64,000 bases of DNA from Elgaria multicarinata webbii. Taxonomy: Eukaryota > Chordata > Lepidosauria > Squamata > Anguidae. Positions 42,401 to 57,400 of the stretch are shown in pieces. The first letter of the stretch is position 1; each line of letters starts with the position of its first letter. Made by a program: the position numbers and the translations under genes. Location: the NCBI RefSeq assembly GCF_023053635.1, contig NC_086172.1, forward strand, positions 128,377,681 to 128,441,680, in the 5' to 3' direction. The notes beneath the pieces were generated by a model. It saw only the letters and a list, made by a program, of their open reading frames with translations. It ran no database searches and was not told where the DNA came from.

Positions 42401-45400
42401 GTGGCACTGACCTAATGACCGGTTGATTAGCAGGACATGCTTCTCTCCACACCACATCCATGGTGCTGAGTCCTTCTCACTTCCTGGCGTCTGATTGCCA
42501 GCATTTTAAAATCACATTCTGCTTCTCCCTTACCTTTACATTCTTAAGCTAGGGTCTCCAACATGGGGCCTATTGCTGGCAGTGTGCCTGCAGACACCTC
42601 TCTTGGTACCTGCCAGGCTCCTTGCCCCTCCTGATTTTTATTTTATTAAGGTTTTATTATTTTTTAACCTGGGAAGCTGACATGCTGCTGAGCAAAGTGC
42701 TGCCTTTCAGCACCATCATTATTTGGGTTCAAAAGAGCATTTTTGCATTTTGGAATTTCGAATCCATCTCTCCCGTGTACTTAAGTTCTTTGTCAAGGCA
42801 CTTTTCTGAGAAATGAATGTTTTGTGACCAGTCCATGCCTACTATAGTAGCCGTTTCATGAGAGCACCCATAACACACTTTTGAAATTTCAAGTGTCCCC
42901 CCACACCAAGAAGGTTTGGGGACTCTTTCTCTTAAGCTTTGCTCCAAGTGAGCATGCTTGATATAAGCTCAGTTTAATAACCTGAAGACAGAACTCTGAC
43001 AAAGAGGCTTCTATGATAGCTCAGTATCTCAGACAAAGGCTAGAAAAGGTTCAGAGGCTGACAGGCATCAGCTTGTGAATACCTTTTTTTTTTTTTTTTA
43101 GAAATCTTGGTTGGTAAACAAAATTATTTCTTAATAAATCTACATGCTCTGTATTTTAATTTGTCACCTCATTAATGTATGTGTGGCCACAGTAAATGTC
43201 CCCAAATGTTATCCGCAAGTAGTGCATGTGTGCTTGATATAGAGGTATAACTTACTGTTTTGGTTTTACCCTTGATCTGGTTTTATTTATTTATTTATTT
43301 ATTTATTTATTGCATTACTATACTGCCCAATACCCGAAGCTGTCTTTGCATTTCAGCAAAATCAAACCATCAAGAAGAATCAACCCTACTCCAGTGAGTA
43401 CTGAACGAATGCTCTCCAAGCCCAAGATATGTTTCACGTCCACACCTGTTGGCCAGTCTCAAACCTTTCAGCCTGGAAGAAGTCCTGAGGGCCTTCCTAC
43501 CTCTCCAGAAGTGAACCTAACCTCCATTCCAGGAAGCCTTCAGGAGGAAAGAGAGATGCTGAAGAAAGAACGGTACATTGTGAAATTTGGGATGGGGTGC
43601 TCAGCAGAGGGACACATCTATCATGGGTCAGGAATGTTGTTTGAGATATCGTCTTAAAGCAGGGATGGGGAACGTCTTTCAGCCCAGGGGAAGGTCAATT
43701 TCAGAGATGCTCTTGGAGGCCACATTCTGTGCTGGTGGGCGTGGCCAAAGGCAAAAGGGGTGGAGCTAAATTTGCAAAAAGTACCAGTATATTGTTGCTT
43801 AAAGTTCTTAATGCAAATAGCTAAGCCTTAGAAGAGGAATATTAACTTTTTAGAAAGAACTGCACAAAGGCCAGGAAACTGGCAAATGTTAGTGGGTGGG
43901 GTCAGGGGAAGGGGACCTGGCCCTCTGGGGAAACCTGGAACTCCTGGATCTGAGGTTCCCCACCCCTGTGAAGTAGAACTGAATAGTTTCTAGGGGTTGT
44001 AATGTGAAAGTTAAAAATGGCTGTTTCTTGTATTATGTTCCACCTTGATGTGATTCACAAGTTCAAAAAACCCATGCTAAAGCCAAAAGACAGTATTAGT
44101 ATCACTTGTGAAAGTGACCTTATAACCTTGCAAGTAACTGTATTAAGATTAGAATTTGGTCTTTAATGTTGAAGAATGTTGATATAGTTGTAATATTATT
44201 TATTTATTTATTTATTACATTTCTATACCGCCCAATAGCCGGAGCTCTCTGGGCGGTTCACAAAAATTAAAAACATTCATAATATAAAACAACAGTATAA
44301 AACCATAATATAAAATACAATAAAAAAGCTCAACCAGATAAAAACAGCAGCAATGCAAAATTACAAATTTAAAGCACCATGTTAAAATGTATTTATAGAT
44401 TGTTAAAATGTTGGGAGAATAAAAAGGTCTTCACCTGGCGTCTAAAAGCATATAATGTAGGTGCCAAGCGAACCTCCTTAGGGAGCTCATTCCACAGCCG
44501 GGGTGCCACAGCAGAGAATATGTCGAAAATGCAGTAGAAAATGGCATTAAAGGGCACCTGTTTTATTAAGTAATATGTGTTTCTCGGAAGAAATTGCATT
44601 TTCAACTACTTGATAAATGTTTGAAGAACATCATTGATCAATATGATGGAGCAGTGAAACTTTTAGGTTCTCAGTTCTGTTGTTGTTTAATTACAGGTCC
44701 AAGTTGTTGCATCACGCATCTTCCCCAACAGGGTTGTCTTTGGATTCTAGCACATCCATCAAACCTAATGTTGGTTGGAATGAAAGTCTCCTTGCTGAAA
44801 ACCATTTGGTAACCTCTGCAGATATCAGCAAGGTTTCCTGCAGGGAACAGCTGGAACAGCTGGCTCAGCTTTATTCATTTTGCATAGCAGGTAAGAGATG
44901 GAAGAAGGTGACCCTTAGCACTTTGCATTCATATTGATTTGGGTGGATGCTAAGAATGGCAGCCTCTAAAAAAAAGTTTTGAAACTGAAATTTTAGTAAT
45001 GGAGAAATTTTAGAAATAGATTTTGGTACCCTAATTGCACAACTACACTCCTAATTTAAAAGCCTAATAGTGCAATCCTATGCATGTTTAGAAAAAAAAA
45101 CCCTAAAACTTCTAGCACTCTCCAACCAGCAGTGTAGGACTTTTTTCTGTCTAAACACAAAGGCCCCGTTCAGAACACACCTTAAACCACAGCTTTAACC
45201 AGGGTGGTTAAGCCAGAAAGCCTTATTCACTGTGGTTAAAGTTGTGGTTTAAGGTGTCTTCACAGCCCGGCTTTCTGGTTTAACCACCATGGTTAAAGCC
45301 ATGGTTTGAGGTGTCTTATGAATGGAGCCATAGGACTCCAGGAAAGGTACTGGGCTCTCTGAATTACAAAATAGTAATAGTAGCAGTGTTAATTCAGAAT

Positions 45401-48400
45401 TATATATGTACCAAGAGAATCCAAATTTTGCACAAATTCTCTCAATCAGCCTTCCCCTCCAAATGCTTTTAACTACAACTCCCAGCATTCCTAACCATTG
45501 TCCATACTGCTTGAGGCTGATGGGAGCTGAAAACCAAAATATCTGGAGGGCATCAGATTGGGGGAGACTGTCTTAAAGTAACAAAGTGACTTTATATCTG
45601 TAAAGAGTGCTAAAAATAAGTATTGCTTCTTTTTCAATTTTTCAAAAATGTCCAGTTCCCTCTTGAAAAAAAAACTAGGAAAAAATGCACTATTCCCCCC
45701 ACCCCCACCCCCACCCCCACCCCAGTGGGCTCAAAATTTCCAGGAATTTTATATCTCCAGCCTAGGATCTTGTTAACTCCCTCTCTCCTGCCCAATGGAC
45801 TGCTGTGGGAGGGACAGATTGCTTTTCCTAGATTTTCATATAGCCAATCCCTATTTTAGTCAATTCTAAAACACTGAATAACAACTTTAATGTATTGGAG
45901 ATTTTAAAAGGAAAGAAATGAACAATGTATTTCTTTTAGAAAACGCAAAAAACAATCCTTTGTCTTTAACTGAACTCAGTGCTGATCTCCAGATTAGGCA
46001 AAACGTCTTTGAGGTTAATTTTTAATTGCAGATAATTTTATCTGTCTTTTAAGATGTAGTTTATATAGTCCACTTTTAAAAGTGTATACCTCCCCTGAGC
46101 TCAGGATGATAGGATTAAAAATAGTTAAATGAATAAATCAAAGGCTCTTTTGAATGATTAGCTCTGTTCCTTTACTTTCTTTGCAGAAAACCTGGTGCCA
46201 AATATCTTCTTGGAGTTTTTCTTTGTGTTGCAGTTGTTAACAGCTAAGGGAACTTCCTTTGCAGAAGATAGAGAGAGTGATCTGGATTTCAGTGAAGAGT
46301 ATAAAGGTCAGAAGTTGCATTGGATAAGGATCTTTGGCTGTTAAATATGATGTAGATTTAACCTATGTTAAACAAAGTTAGATGAGTTTTAAAAGCTTGT
46401 ATTTCACTTATAGTATATCAGTTGTATGCTTTTGAAACCCAATGAACATTAACACATTGGCTGCTTTGGACACTCAAATCTTGGCTTAGTCTTGGCTTAA
46501 TAAGTTAGGATATGTAAGAATTTGTGCATTGATGCTCAGCCCCTTTGCACCCACTTTGTAGGGAAACCAGGAAATTGCAGTTAGCCCCAGCTGATGTCTG
46601 AACTAGCAAAGGATGGTTAATGGCTATAAACAAGCCAGGATTCAGAAACCAACTTTAAACCATGGCTTCATATCCTGGTTTGTTTAGGATGTAATGGGAT
46701 TTGATCATTTGAATTGGGACATTAGAAACTTCATGGCAATATATATATGTATGTACAGATTTCTGTGATACCCTTAAGAAAGTTGTATATCTATACATTT
46801 GGAACCTTTTGATAATATTTGATACTGTTGCCAGGTATACTAACTGCTGAAGGTATTTCTAAAAACAAATTTACATAGGATATATGTGTAGCTTATATCC
46901 ATCAGTGGAAATTAATGTCTATTCATGTAAACTTGAACTATCTAAAAAGCCCAAGTGAAATTTGGGCTTTAAATAAGAAATAATGTCAATTTGGCACCAG
47001 CAGTTTACATTTGCTTAGGGCAAAAATTAAAAGACCTTTTAATTTTGTCTTTCCTTATGATATAGAGTTCAAAAACAGGATAAATTGGGAGTAATCCACC
47101 TTGTGTTGGGCCTTCCTTAGGTATGTGAGACAACTGAGCAGTGCTGGAAGTAGGGATGCTTCGAGTTATTTCTGACCAGTGATCTGCCTGTGTTCTTTGG
47201 GATGTTCTTACAGAGAATCAATTCTTCTCTGCAGAGATTACCTACTGCTTTCTGTCTAATCCGCCCAGAGAGTTTCGGCTATGGAGTGGTATATAAATGT
47301 AACAAATAAATAAACAAATAAATAATCGCTTATCTTTTAAAAAAACCTATTATATTTTGCTTACAGATGGAGTAGAAAGGCAGCACTTCTGCAGTGTACA
47401 CAACTGTGTTTATTTTGCTGTGCAGGTCTTGGATTATCAGTTTGAGTAAGTGGAATGGTTTGGGGTGTGTTTATAAATGTACATATACTTGCACCTTCAA
47501 ATGCTTGCTTTATTGCAGTCAGTTTATGGGCTGACTGGGTTTAATTAGGACTAAATTGGATGCAACTCTATATGTCAGGAATAGGCAACACCCAGGCCAC
47601 ATACAGCCCCCACCCAGTTTTAAGTGCGGTCCTGGCCGCTTTTACCCTCTGTGGCATTTGTTGTGATGGAGAGGACAGCAGCAAAGTAAACCACAATGGT
47701 AGCCTTAAATGGCCGAATTTAGTTTCAGAACGAGGTACACACCTTGCTTAAAAGTTAAATTGCTCCTTTTCAGCCACTACCAGTGATTGCTTTACTGCTG
47801 TTGCTGCTGCTGAAGAAGTTTGTCGTTAAGCCCTCAAAGCTGCCCACCCCTGCTTATAGATTGAATAGCTTGCCTCACATTGAAAAAGAGAAAGAAGAAG
47901 AAAAAACCCTATAAAGTTTGCTAAGGAAACAGTTAGGAAGTGATTAAGAGAATAGTGAGACCTATCCCAGGCGGAGGCATGGAAAGACTTGGGTGGGAGG
48001 AGCCACAGAGTCCAGGATCAAGGCAAAAGGCCTGGCCACATGTCCTTTGCATGTCCTGAGTGATGGGAGGAGTTAAACCATGATGAATGTCTCCTGTGCA
48101 CCGAATCGGAATGGAACTTCACAATACGTACCCAACTTTCCAATCTGTTAAAACAACAACCCAGTATGGTACAATACAGATAAGGCAATACTAAAACTAT
48201 TCTTGGAAAGCAATGGTAAGCATATTGGATGTGTCACAAATCAAGGAAAGCTTGTGTGAAAAATGTTTTGAACAAGTGATGGAAACTCAAAATTGATGGT
48301 GCCTGCTAAATACTAGTTGGTAGAGGGGGCTATAAGCTTGGTGCAGCCAGACTAAATGTCCTGTCTTTAATAGACACAAAGGCCTAATTTACACCAAGCA

Positions 48401-51400
48401 GGATATTGTACTATGAAAGCAGTATATAAAAGGCAGGAGCCATGCTACTGCTATATAGTGGTATTGAAGGGCACTGACAACTGTTGGGGCCCATTGACGC
48501 ATGCCATATACCGCTCTCATACTGCTGTGCCCTGCTTGGTGTAGATTAGGCCAAAGTGAACAGTGTAGTACTGTTACTTAAACTTCCATAGCTGAACAAA
48601 GTGTCCGGACAGGGATCTATTGAGCTGGTTCCTCAAGTAGGCTGGTCACAGAGACCAATAAAATATCCAACTAAATCTGGATTTGATTTTTCAGTTAATA
48701 CAGTATTGTGACCCTATTCCTTGTTGCTATTGTCTTGGCAGGATTGTATCTCATTTAGAGAAAGGGACGCTGAAGCTTTTGGCTGAGAATGACAGGATTG
48801 CATCCTTTTCCCCTGGCTTGCATGAGAGGCTTATGGCAGCCTATGAAAACAGCGCAGCAAAGGTAAAAACTAAGTAGCTACTGGAAGAATTGTATAAAAT
48901 CATGGTCTTTCCAATGCTTATTGGGAATTGAAACCATTGTTTTCTTAAGATCCTAGGCACTATTTATGTTGCCTACACCTGGGGTGGGCAGAAGGTAGAA
49001 CTTCAGATGTTTTGGGCTTCAATTCCCAGCATTCCTGACCATTGAGCATGCTGGCAGGAGCTTATGGGAGTTGAAGTCCAAAACATCTGGAGATCTACTT
49101 TCTGTCCACCCTTTGGCCTACAGTATCCATCCTGTTCTAGAAACAGAGATTATTTTTTTGGACATCTCTTTGGAGTGTGCATAAAAAACTTCATGTGTAG
49201 CCAGAAATGACAGCTGTATTAGTTTAATTGAAGAGTGAGTTCTGTAACTGTATCAGCGTGTTAAGCAAGACTAAGAAATATTGAGGTCGATGAATATTTT
49301 GTGGGATAGAAAAAGTTGACTTTGTGAGAACTGAGTAGTCACTACATGTTACATCGTTAAAGCCAACTGGAAATTAAGCTCTAGCAACCAAGATAAGAGT
49401 GCAGAAGAAAAAACAAGCTGTAATTCCAGCCTCTGGATTTCTTTGTGTGTATGTGTGCTTTTGATGGACTGCATGTTAAATCAGGAGAATTATATTATGC
49501 TTATACATTACTTTGTATATTTAACAGGTTTCCCTGTTGCTGCCTTCATGTGTGCAGTCAGTTTCCTTTCAGCCAGAAACTGACAATCGATCTAACTTTT
49601 CCAGTGATAAGGCATTTCATATTTTTAAGAAACAAAGGTAAGTAGTCTCATGGGATGTTATTGTGATGCGTGATTCAACATTTGCTTTAGTTTGCTAAAG
49701 ATGCAGCAGAAAATGGGAGTGCAGTTATCACCTGTTTTCCATCGCTTATGAAGCTTGGAATACTTGTCTGAACCAGGCCTATGGGTTTGGAAAACATAAC
49801 TACACTCCCATTTTCTGCAGCAATTCTTGGTAACAAGAATTGGGCCCGCGTATTCTTCCCTTGTCCGTCTTCTCATGCTTCAATATGGAGATCCTGGCTT
49901 CTTTCCCTGTTATGTCTAGCACCAATGTCAGTTAACTAGTAAGCCATCCTAGCTTGTTGTCCTGGTTAGTTAACTGACTTCAAACCAGAATTCCCCATTT
50001 CAATCATAACAGGGAACTGTTACAAACCAGGATTTCTGTTCTGAAACTGGAATGGTTGGGGAGGAGCATGTGACCTTGATGATTATTCTAAGCTTCATAA
50101 ACCATAGTCTTTTGCTAAGGTGTCTTGGGAGAAAGGGTTGATAGTAATTGAACAGGAAATTTATGTATCATTTGACCAGGCTTTTCCCAAAACATTTGCC
50201 TTAATTTAAAAAAAACACAATTATTGCACTTGACCAATTATCCTGTGGACATTTTATGTAAATTACAATATCTAGTTCTGGGCTAAAAAAGAGCTTCACT
50301 CCTAAAGAAGCTAATAATCTTTCTATAAGGGTGTAGTTGTTAACATGTGCGTACTCACTGCAAAATCAATTTGTTTTTACTGAGTTTATGATGTAAGTCC
50401 TCAATTTTGTCTTATAAAATTAGGGTGCAATCCTATGCATATTTAAACAGAAAAAGGTATTACAACTGTCAGCATGGGAATACTGGGAGTTGTAGGACTT
50501 TTTTCTGTCTAAGTATGCATAGGGTTGCACCCTTAATGGCTAACTCTTGCTTATCCACTTGTTTACTCCGTATTTCTTTTTGTGCTTTGTCATAATTAGT
50601 AATGTTTCTCTAATCTATCTTATTCATTCACTCTTATTTTTGGTCAAAAAGCCCTATTTGTTTATCAGAACACTGAAGCTGCTGTTCTACTTTATTGGAC
50701 TTGGACATATTTTTTTTTAAAAAATATTCAAGGGTTTAGTCATCGCTGTCCTTTGAGTGAGGCCTACTATTGGATTTTCTTGTCATTTGATTTAAACAGG
50801 GAGGTGCAATTGTTATGCTTTTCAACCCACTTCACATATAAAGCAGGTAACCCAAACAAAAATGAATCAATAAAGCAAATCAATTCATGGGTTGTTTCTC
50901 CACAAACACCTCAAAATATATAACTATTCAGTCAATTTGTAAGACATCTCAAATAAATCTTCACAATTGATATGAGCAATTAGTCATCCAACAGTCTACT
51001 GCTCAGCTGTAGAAGAAAGAGAAATAAATTCAATAATATTAAGTGGGGAAAAAAGACCTAGCCCGTTAAGCATTTCAAAAATGTATCTGTAAGCGGTTCT
51101 TCGTCTGACTACCGCTTTGGTTAGCGAAACTTGGAGGGGGTGATACTTCTCCATCCCTCTTCTTGCAAGCCCCCCAATCTGTTCCAGGAGGTTGTACCCT
51201 CAGAGCAGATATTTGGGATCGGGGTAGCAGGGAGCTGCAGGTGGCGAGGAGAGAGGGAGAAAGTTGTATGAGCAAACATCAGTTTGCATGATATTGGATT
51301 CCACCCATTATTTCAAATTTAATTAATAACAAAGTTCTCTGGGTAGATTATATAATAAAAACAAAAAACAGTACACAATAAAAACAACAATCATCACAGG

Positions 51401-54400
51401 AAATACAATACAAAATATATAAAAACAGCCATTCCAACCCTTTGTAGGCAAATCTAAACTGTAAGATCCAGAATATAAAATGCCTGGGAGAAAAGGGATG
51501 TCTTCACCTGGTGCCAAAAAGATAACTGTGTGCGGGCCAGGCAAGCCTCCTTGGGGAGGGCATTCCATAAGTGGTGCACCACAAGTGAGAAGACCCTCTC
51601 TCTTGGGCCGCCCACCTATCTTCATTTGACGGGGGCACTTGGAGGGTGGCCTCCAAAGAAGGCCTAAGAGTATATATCAGAGGAGACGATTCTTTAGGTC
51701 AAGGCTGGGGAAGGTGTGGCCTTCCAGATGTTGTTGCTGCTCCCATCATCCCATCACCATTGGCTATGGCTATGCTGGATAGGGCTGATGCAGTCCACGG
51801 TTGCAGAACCTGTGGGGTACTCCAGTCCAGCTGGTGCCACCTCATGAAGTTCCTCCTGGCTTAGCCTCCAAGCCCAACTCCCTAGAGAAAATTCTTTTGA
51901 GGTCATCCCTGCTGCTATCTCTGATCTGAGATAACAGCAGGGATTCCCATGATGGCACTTCCCAGCAGCAGAACCCCCACTGTCATCTCCAGTTTCAGAC
52001 TGGAGATGATAGCACTGGGGATGAAAAGTGGTGGGACCTGCCTGAGACCTAACCATTTGCGGGTAGGTCCCAGCGCTTCTCATCCCCACTTTTGTCTTTG
52101 AGATTGGCAATAGCAATAGAGATGACAAGCAGTGGGACTCAGCCATGTGGGGAATGCCCAGCCCCCCTTATTCTCACAACAACATCAGTAATGAGGGGTG
52201 GCGTGGGCTTTTTATGCCATCTTCCAGTGCAAATAAAAGAAAAATGGGTGACACCAGGGGATGGGCCCACACTCCTGATATGACATCAGGAGTGGGGCTG
52301 CACCCCCTGACATCATCCAGCCAGTGGGGAGGAGTGCAATCTGGCCTTCCCACACCAAAACAGTTCTGTATATCTGGTTTTAGGTGCTCTGCCCCAAGCC
52401 TTTTAGGGCTTTAAAAATCAGCTCCAGCACTTTGACTTGGCCCCCAAAACAGGTTGCATCACTTAACTGGGCAGAGTACCTCTGTCTTGTCTGGATTGAG
52501 CCTCAGTTTACTAGCCATCATCCAGTCTACAACCTTGTCAGGGCACCAATTCAAAGTTCTCTGGGTAGAATGCCCATCCACTGCCTCATCTGGCTTATAT
52601 GGAAAGGAGAGGTAGAACAGGTCTCATCTTCATATTGATGACATCTCAATCCACATCTCTGGATAAACCTCCACCAGTGGTTTCATCTAGATGTTAAATA
52701 GCATAGGGATTAAAATTGAGCCCTCCAGGGTCCCACCTTGGAATGACCAACCAAGTAGGAATAGAACCACTGTAGCACAGAGCCCCAGTTTAGACAGCCG
52801 ATCGAGAAGAATGCCATGGTTGAAAGTATCAAAAGCTGCTGAGAGGTCCAGGAGAACACACAGGGGGCATGGCTAGATGGGGTGATATCCTGGGGATCGT
52901 CCCGGGATTCCTCTCTTTCCCTGGGATATCGCCCTACCCATTAATTTTGATTTTTCCACAGTCTCGGGATGATCCTGAGACTGTAGAACGTGTCTTGGTT
53001 TCCCCCTAACGCAAGGAGCTGGGCACAGGGCACGGAGCTCTTCAGGAGCTCTGTGCCCATCGGGGGTGGGGTAGGGGGAGCGCGAGTTTTTGTTTTTTTA
53101 AACTTACAATTTCACTTTTGCGCTCCTTTTCCTTTAAAGAATAAATAAATCCAAATTGGCGGCTGCGATGTCACTCACTGCATGTAGACTAGGGCGATGA
53201 TCTCGTGATCTTAAAATCGAGAGATTGTCACCCTCCACCACCACCCTTGTCTAGCCATGCCCAGAGTCGTTCTCTCTCTCTCTCTGGATAGGTCATCCCA
53301 CAGGGTTACTAAGGTTTTGAATTTCTGTCACAAAACCTCCATGTTTCTCCTGATATGCCACACTAAAGGTGAGGTGCAACAGTATCTTCATTTGTAGAGC
53401 ATCTGTTTTTAGATAGCTCTTAAAGGTTTAGCTCCCCCCCTCCCCAATGTTGATGCCATGGCAATGATAGACCTACTTGCCACTGCTAATGTGGTCTGCA
53501 GATGAATAGATAAGCAGGTTTGGAATGCAGCTAGAGCATATACATTTAATATGTTCAAGCTATAAGGAGAAATAGCTACAGCCTCTTCTCTGCTTTCTGT
53601 GTGGACGTGCCTTTTTCTCCCCAACTCTTACTAGAAACAAAGTGGTCACTTAAAAATCATTTGAATGTATTTCACTAGAGTTTGCATCCAAGTAAGCATG
53701 CTTAGGATCCTAGGCTGCATACCTGAGACTAAACCCCGTTGATTTCAGTGTTAGGCATATATAGGATTGCATTTATTCTTCCATTCTCAATACTAGTAAA
53801 ATTTCTGTCAATTGTAGGCTGGATAATTAAAATGCTTGCAGGAATTGGTAAACTCTGTTAGAGTTGTGGAGCCTTTAATAGCATGGATGGTTTACTTGTT
53901 GCTCTCCACAAATTTTAGCGTACAACTCTGATCAGCCCTAGCTAGCATAACCAATAGAAAGGCATGCTGGGAGTTGTAGGTTAAAACATCTGGAGTGCCA
54001 CAAGTTGCCATCCCCTGCTGTAAACGGGCCGTGGCAGCATTTATGTAAGTCGGTGGTACATCTGATCCTCATGATTTTGGATTTTCAAGCTAGCCTGTCT
54101 GCTTTGTTCAACAGAGATATTTTCTATGAGTTACTGCGTGAATGGGAAGATAACTGTGAAAAAACAGGCTGGGATTTTGAGAAGTGTCTTGGAGACAGAA
54201 TCAGGTATGAATCCTTGGCGAAACAATTTAACAGGGATTAGAAAAGTGCTCTTTAACTTGTACAATGCCAAGCAGTTGGCAGTGCTGCCTCATCTTTATT
54301 ACTAATGCTTCTTATGATCCACTGAGCAGCTGCTTGCTATGTTGTTTAAGAGGATTACTTCTAGGTTATAGACTGTGACACTTGGGAATTGCCTCTGTAT

Positions 54401-57400
54401 ATTAGGCTCCATACAAAGAAAAGGTTCCAGTGATACATTGGGACCTGTTGCAGAATATTTACATGATTTATCCTCCCTCTGTGGACAAAATAGCTAATAC
54501 TAATGCAACAGATTCTTATGCTTCAACAAACTTACTAGCTGCATAATTCATTTCTGTTCTCCATTAACCATGGGTAAAGTCCAGCAGTAAAGTCTTCTCA
54601 CTGCAACCCCCCTGCACATTGCCAAATGAGAAGATGCTCAACTTTACAAAACATTGAAATGCAGTTTTTAATGCTCTGTGGCTACAGTTACAAGTTTATA
54701 TTAAGTAACTGTGACATGATTAAGTCAATTTTTTGGAGAAATTAGGAGAGACTTCTCAGTTTACGTATAGCTAAGAAATAGTATTTTTAAAATATTTAAT
54801 TCATTCAGACATTTCGTATTTTCTTGATATCCACATTGATATTAAAATATTAACTTCTTACTTCCTCCTGATTTATTAGTAGTGTGTTTCTTGTTTCGCA
54901 GGGTAATGATGGCTCACCTTTCGGCAGCTTGCAACTACAGCCACTTCGCAAGGCTCTTTCAGAAACAGCTTCTTCAGGTAAAGAATTGCTTGCATTTCCC
55001 CTAAGCCAAATAAGACGTTTTGCTGTGAAGCAGCAAGAACTTCATGGCAGCAAAGCATTTCTTCAGCTGGCTTATAAGCTAAACAACACATTTGCAAAAT
55101 TCCTGAAACCGTTATAGTTGCTTTGAAGAATTGGGTAGTCTTAGCTTTGAATCCAAGTTGATGCACAGCCTTGAACTCACATTATATCCTGTGTTTTCTT
55201 TAGCAATCTAATTAAAAGAAGCAGTAAAAAACAGCACCACAGGGTTTAAGTTCATTTCATTGTAAACAAAGCTGTGTACTGAAGTGGTGTCTGTATACAA
55301 ATCCTCTCTGTGCACTGTTTGATCAGTGCTGTTGGTCTTAAAGATGCAAATCATCACTCAGCGTTGCACTCAAAAATAATGAGCATTGATGTGTGAACTC
55401 TCCATCCGTTGCAACTGGTTGAATGATGTACTTGCCTTTATGAATCAAGTGTAAGCTAACAGGCACTGGGGTAAGGGTACTGCGTATGATGCTGGATGTT
55501 TGGTGATACTGGTAGAAAAATCTCATGCTTTTTCCATTTTGCTCCCTTTCCCCTCTATTTCAAAGATGTGTAAAGGTCCAGTTGGTGGTGGCACAAGTTG
55601 GGGAGATACTCCAGACCAGGACGTCCTTAACATGCTGGGTTCAGATAATCTGAGCCGATTGAAGAGGCTGCAAGAGAGATTCCTCGTTCCTCAGAGTATC
55701 AGAGGGCCTTGCCCACCTCCTTCCTTCCCTGGATGCCAGCAATTCTTCAGGGACTTCATTCTCAGTGCAGGAAGGTTAGCTACTTGTTGCTGTTTCTGTC
55801 TAGGCTAGGGGTAGGTGTCCTGGCACCCTCCAGATATTTTGGAGTACAGCTTCCATAAACCCCAGCTGGCATGGCCAATGGTCAGGGATTATGTGAGTAG
55901 TTGTCCAAAACATCGGGACGGTACTAGCTTGCCTACCTCTGGTCTAGGTTGCATCTAGGTGCATGGTGACTATTGCCAAAGGCATTTGCTACAATTCTGG
56001 ATGTTGTCGTGACAAGTTCCCAAGTACGTGGTGAGGGTGATGTGGATGAAGCCCCGGAAGAGAGGTTGTACAGACCCTATTTCATTGTTCCCAGCTGTTC
56101 CTTAATAAACTTATAGTCTTGGTTAGTAAAATGCTTTTCCAGTTTCTACAAAGTAAGGTGAAATTGCACTGTTCAGATCAAAGGAAATTGTGCTCAGTGC
56201 TGGGAAAAATATGTGTGAGATGGCTTTGTGGTTTGCTCTGTGAAATCACAGAAAGCAGATGGATATCCTTAAAATGGTGGTTGTTTATCTGTATTACTAA
56301 TGTGTGGTTAATTTATAACTCCATTCATGGTTGTGATAGCTAGAAACATCTATTAAAATTATGTACACACAGTCACTAAGATTTACATATAAAACATAGG
56401 CATACTAAAAAAAAGTGGCATTACTCTACATTGTTGATAGGTAAGGACATATCTGCAGCATTTTTTCCACAAGTAGTATCCTGGAATGTACTTCAAAATT
56501 CTGTTGCATTCGGTGCCTGATCAGGTTTCCACTTTGGGGGTTTTCCCAGAAAACTTAAGACCTCACTGATTTCTGAATGAAGGGATGTCATGTGGAATAC
56601 TGTTCCCTTAAAATATACTGCTTTAAATGGCAAAATGGAGCACCTACCTTTGACTAATCATATTTGTGAGTGAGCCAAAGAAAAAAAACACCTTCCTATA
56701 TTCATAACAGGAGTCCGATTGTCTCACATACGCATGTGTACCGGCAACTTGGGGCCAAAGGGGAGAAAAAACCTTCCTATGCATAGCACTAGTTCATTCA
56801 TGCGCACGTGTGCATCCAACTACAGGCCAAAGAAAAAAAAATTCCTATATACATAACACGCATTTGTTCGTCACACAAACGCACATGTGCATCCAATTTA
56901 GCTTTGAAGAAAAAAATTACCTTTCGAAAATCTTGCTGCTTGAAGGATTTATTTTTTTGCTATTTCTTTTTTGTTTTGTAGTGTGTTCTTTAAATGTGCT
57001 AAGAGCAATAAATGAACATATTAGAGCAATGTGTTCTGAAGTTTTTTAAATAACTCTACAGGTAGTGTTAAAAGTGCTTTCGTGGCATCGGCCCACCCTT
57101 TTCCTGGTTGTTGGAGCTCACTAGTTCTGCTGTTTTAAACATAAATTTAGCACCAAGAGTGTGCCATGGCACAAGATGTGTTCTCTGACCAGTGGGCTTA
57201 CACTCAAGACACACAAGCAGGATAACTGTGTTGGGTAGGAACATAGGAAGCTGCCTTATTTATTTATTTATTTATTTATTACTTTTTTATACCACCCAAT
57301 AGCCGAAGCTCTCTGGGTGGTTCACAAAAATTAAAACTACGAAGAGCATAAAAACAACCAACAATTTAAAAACACGAATACAAAATACAATATAAAAAGC

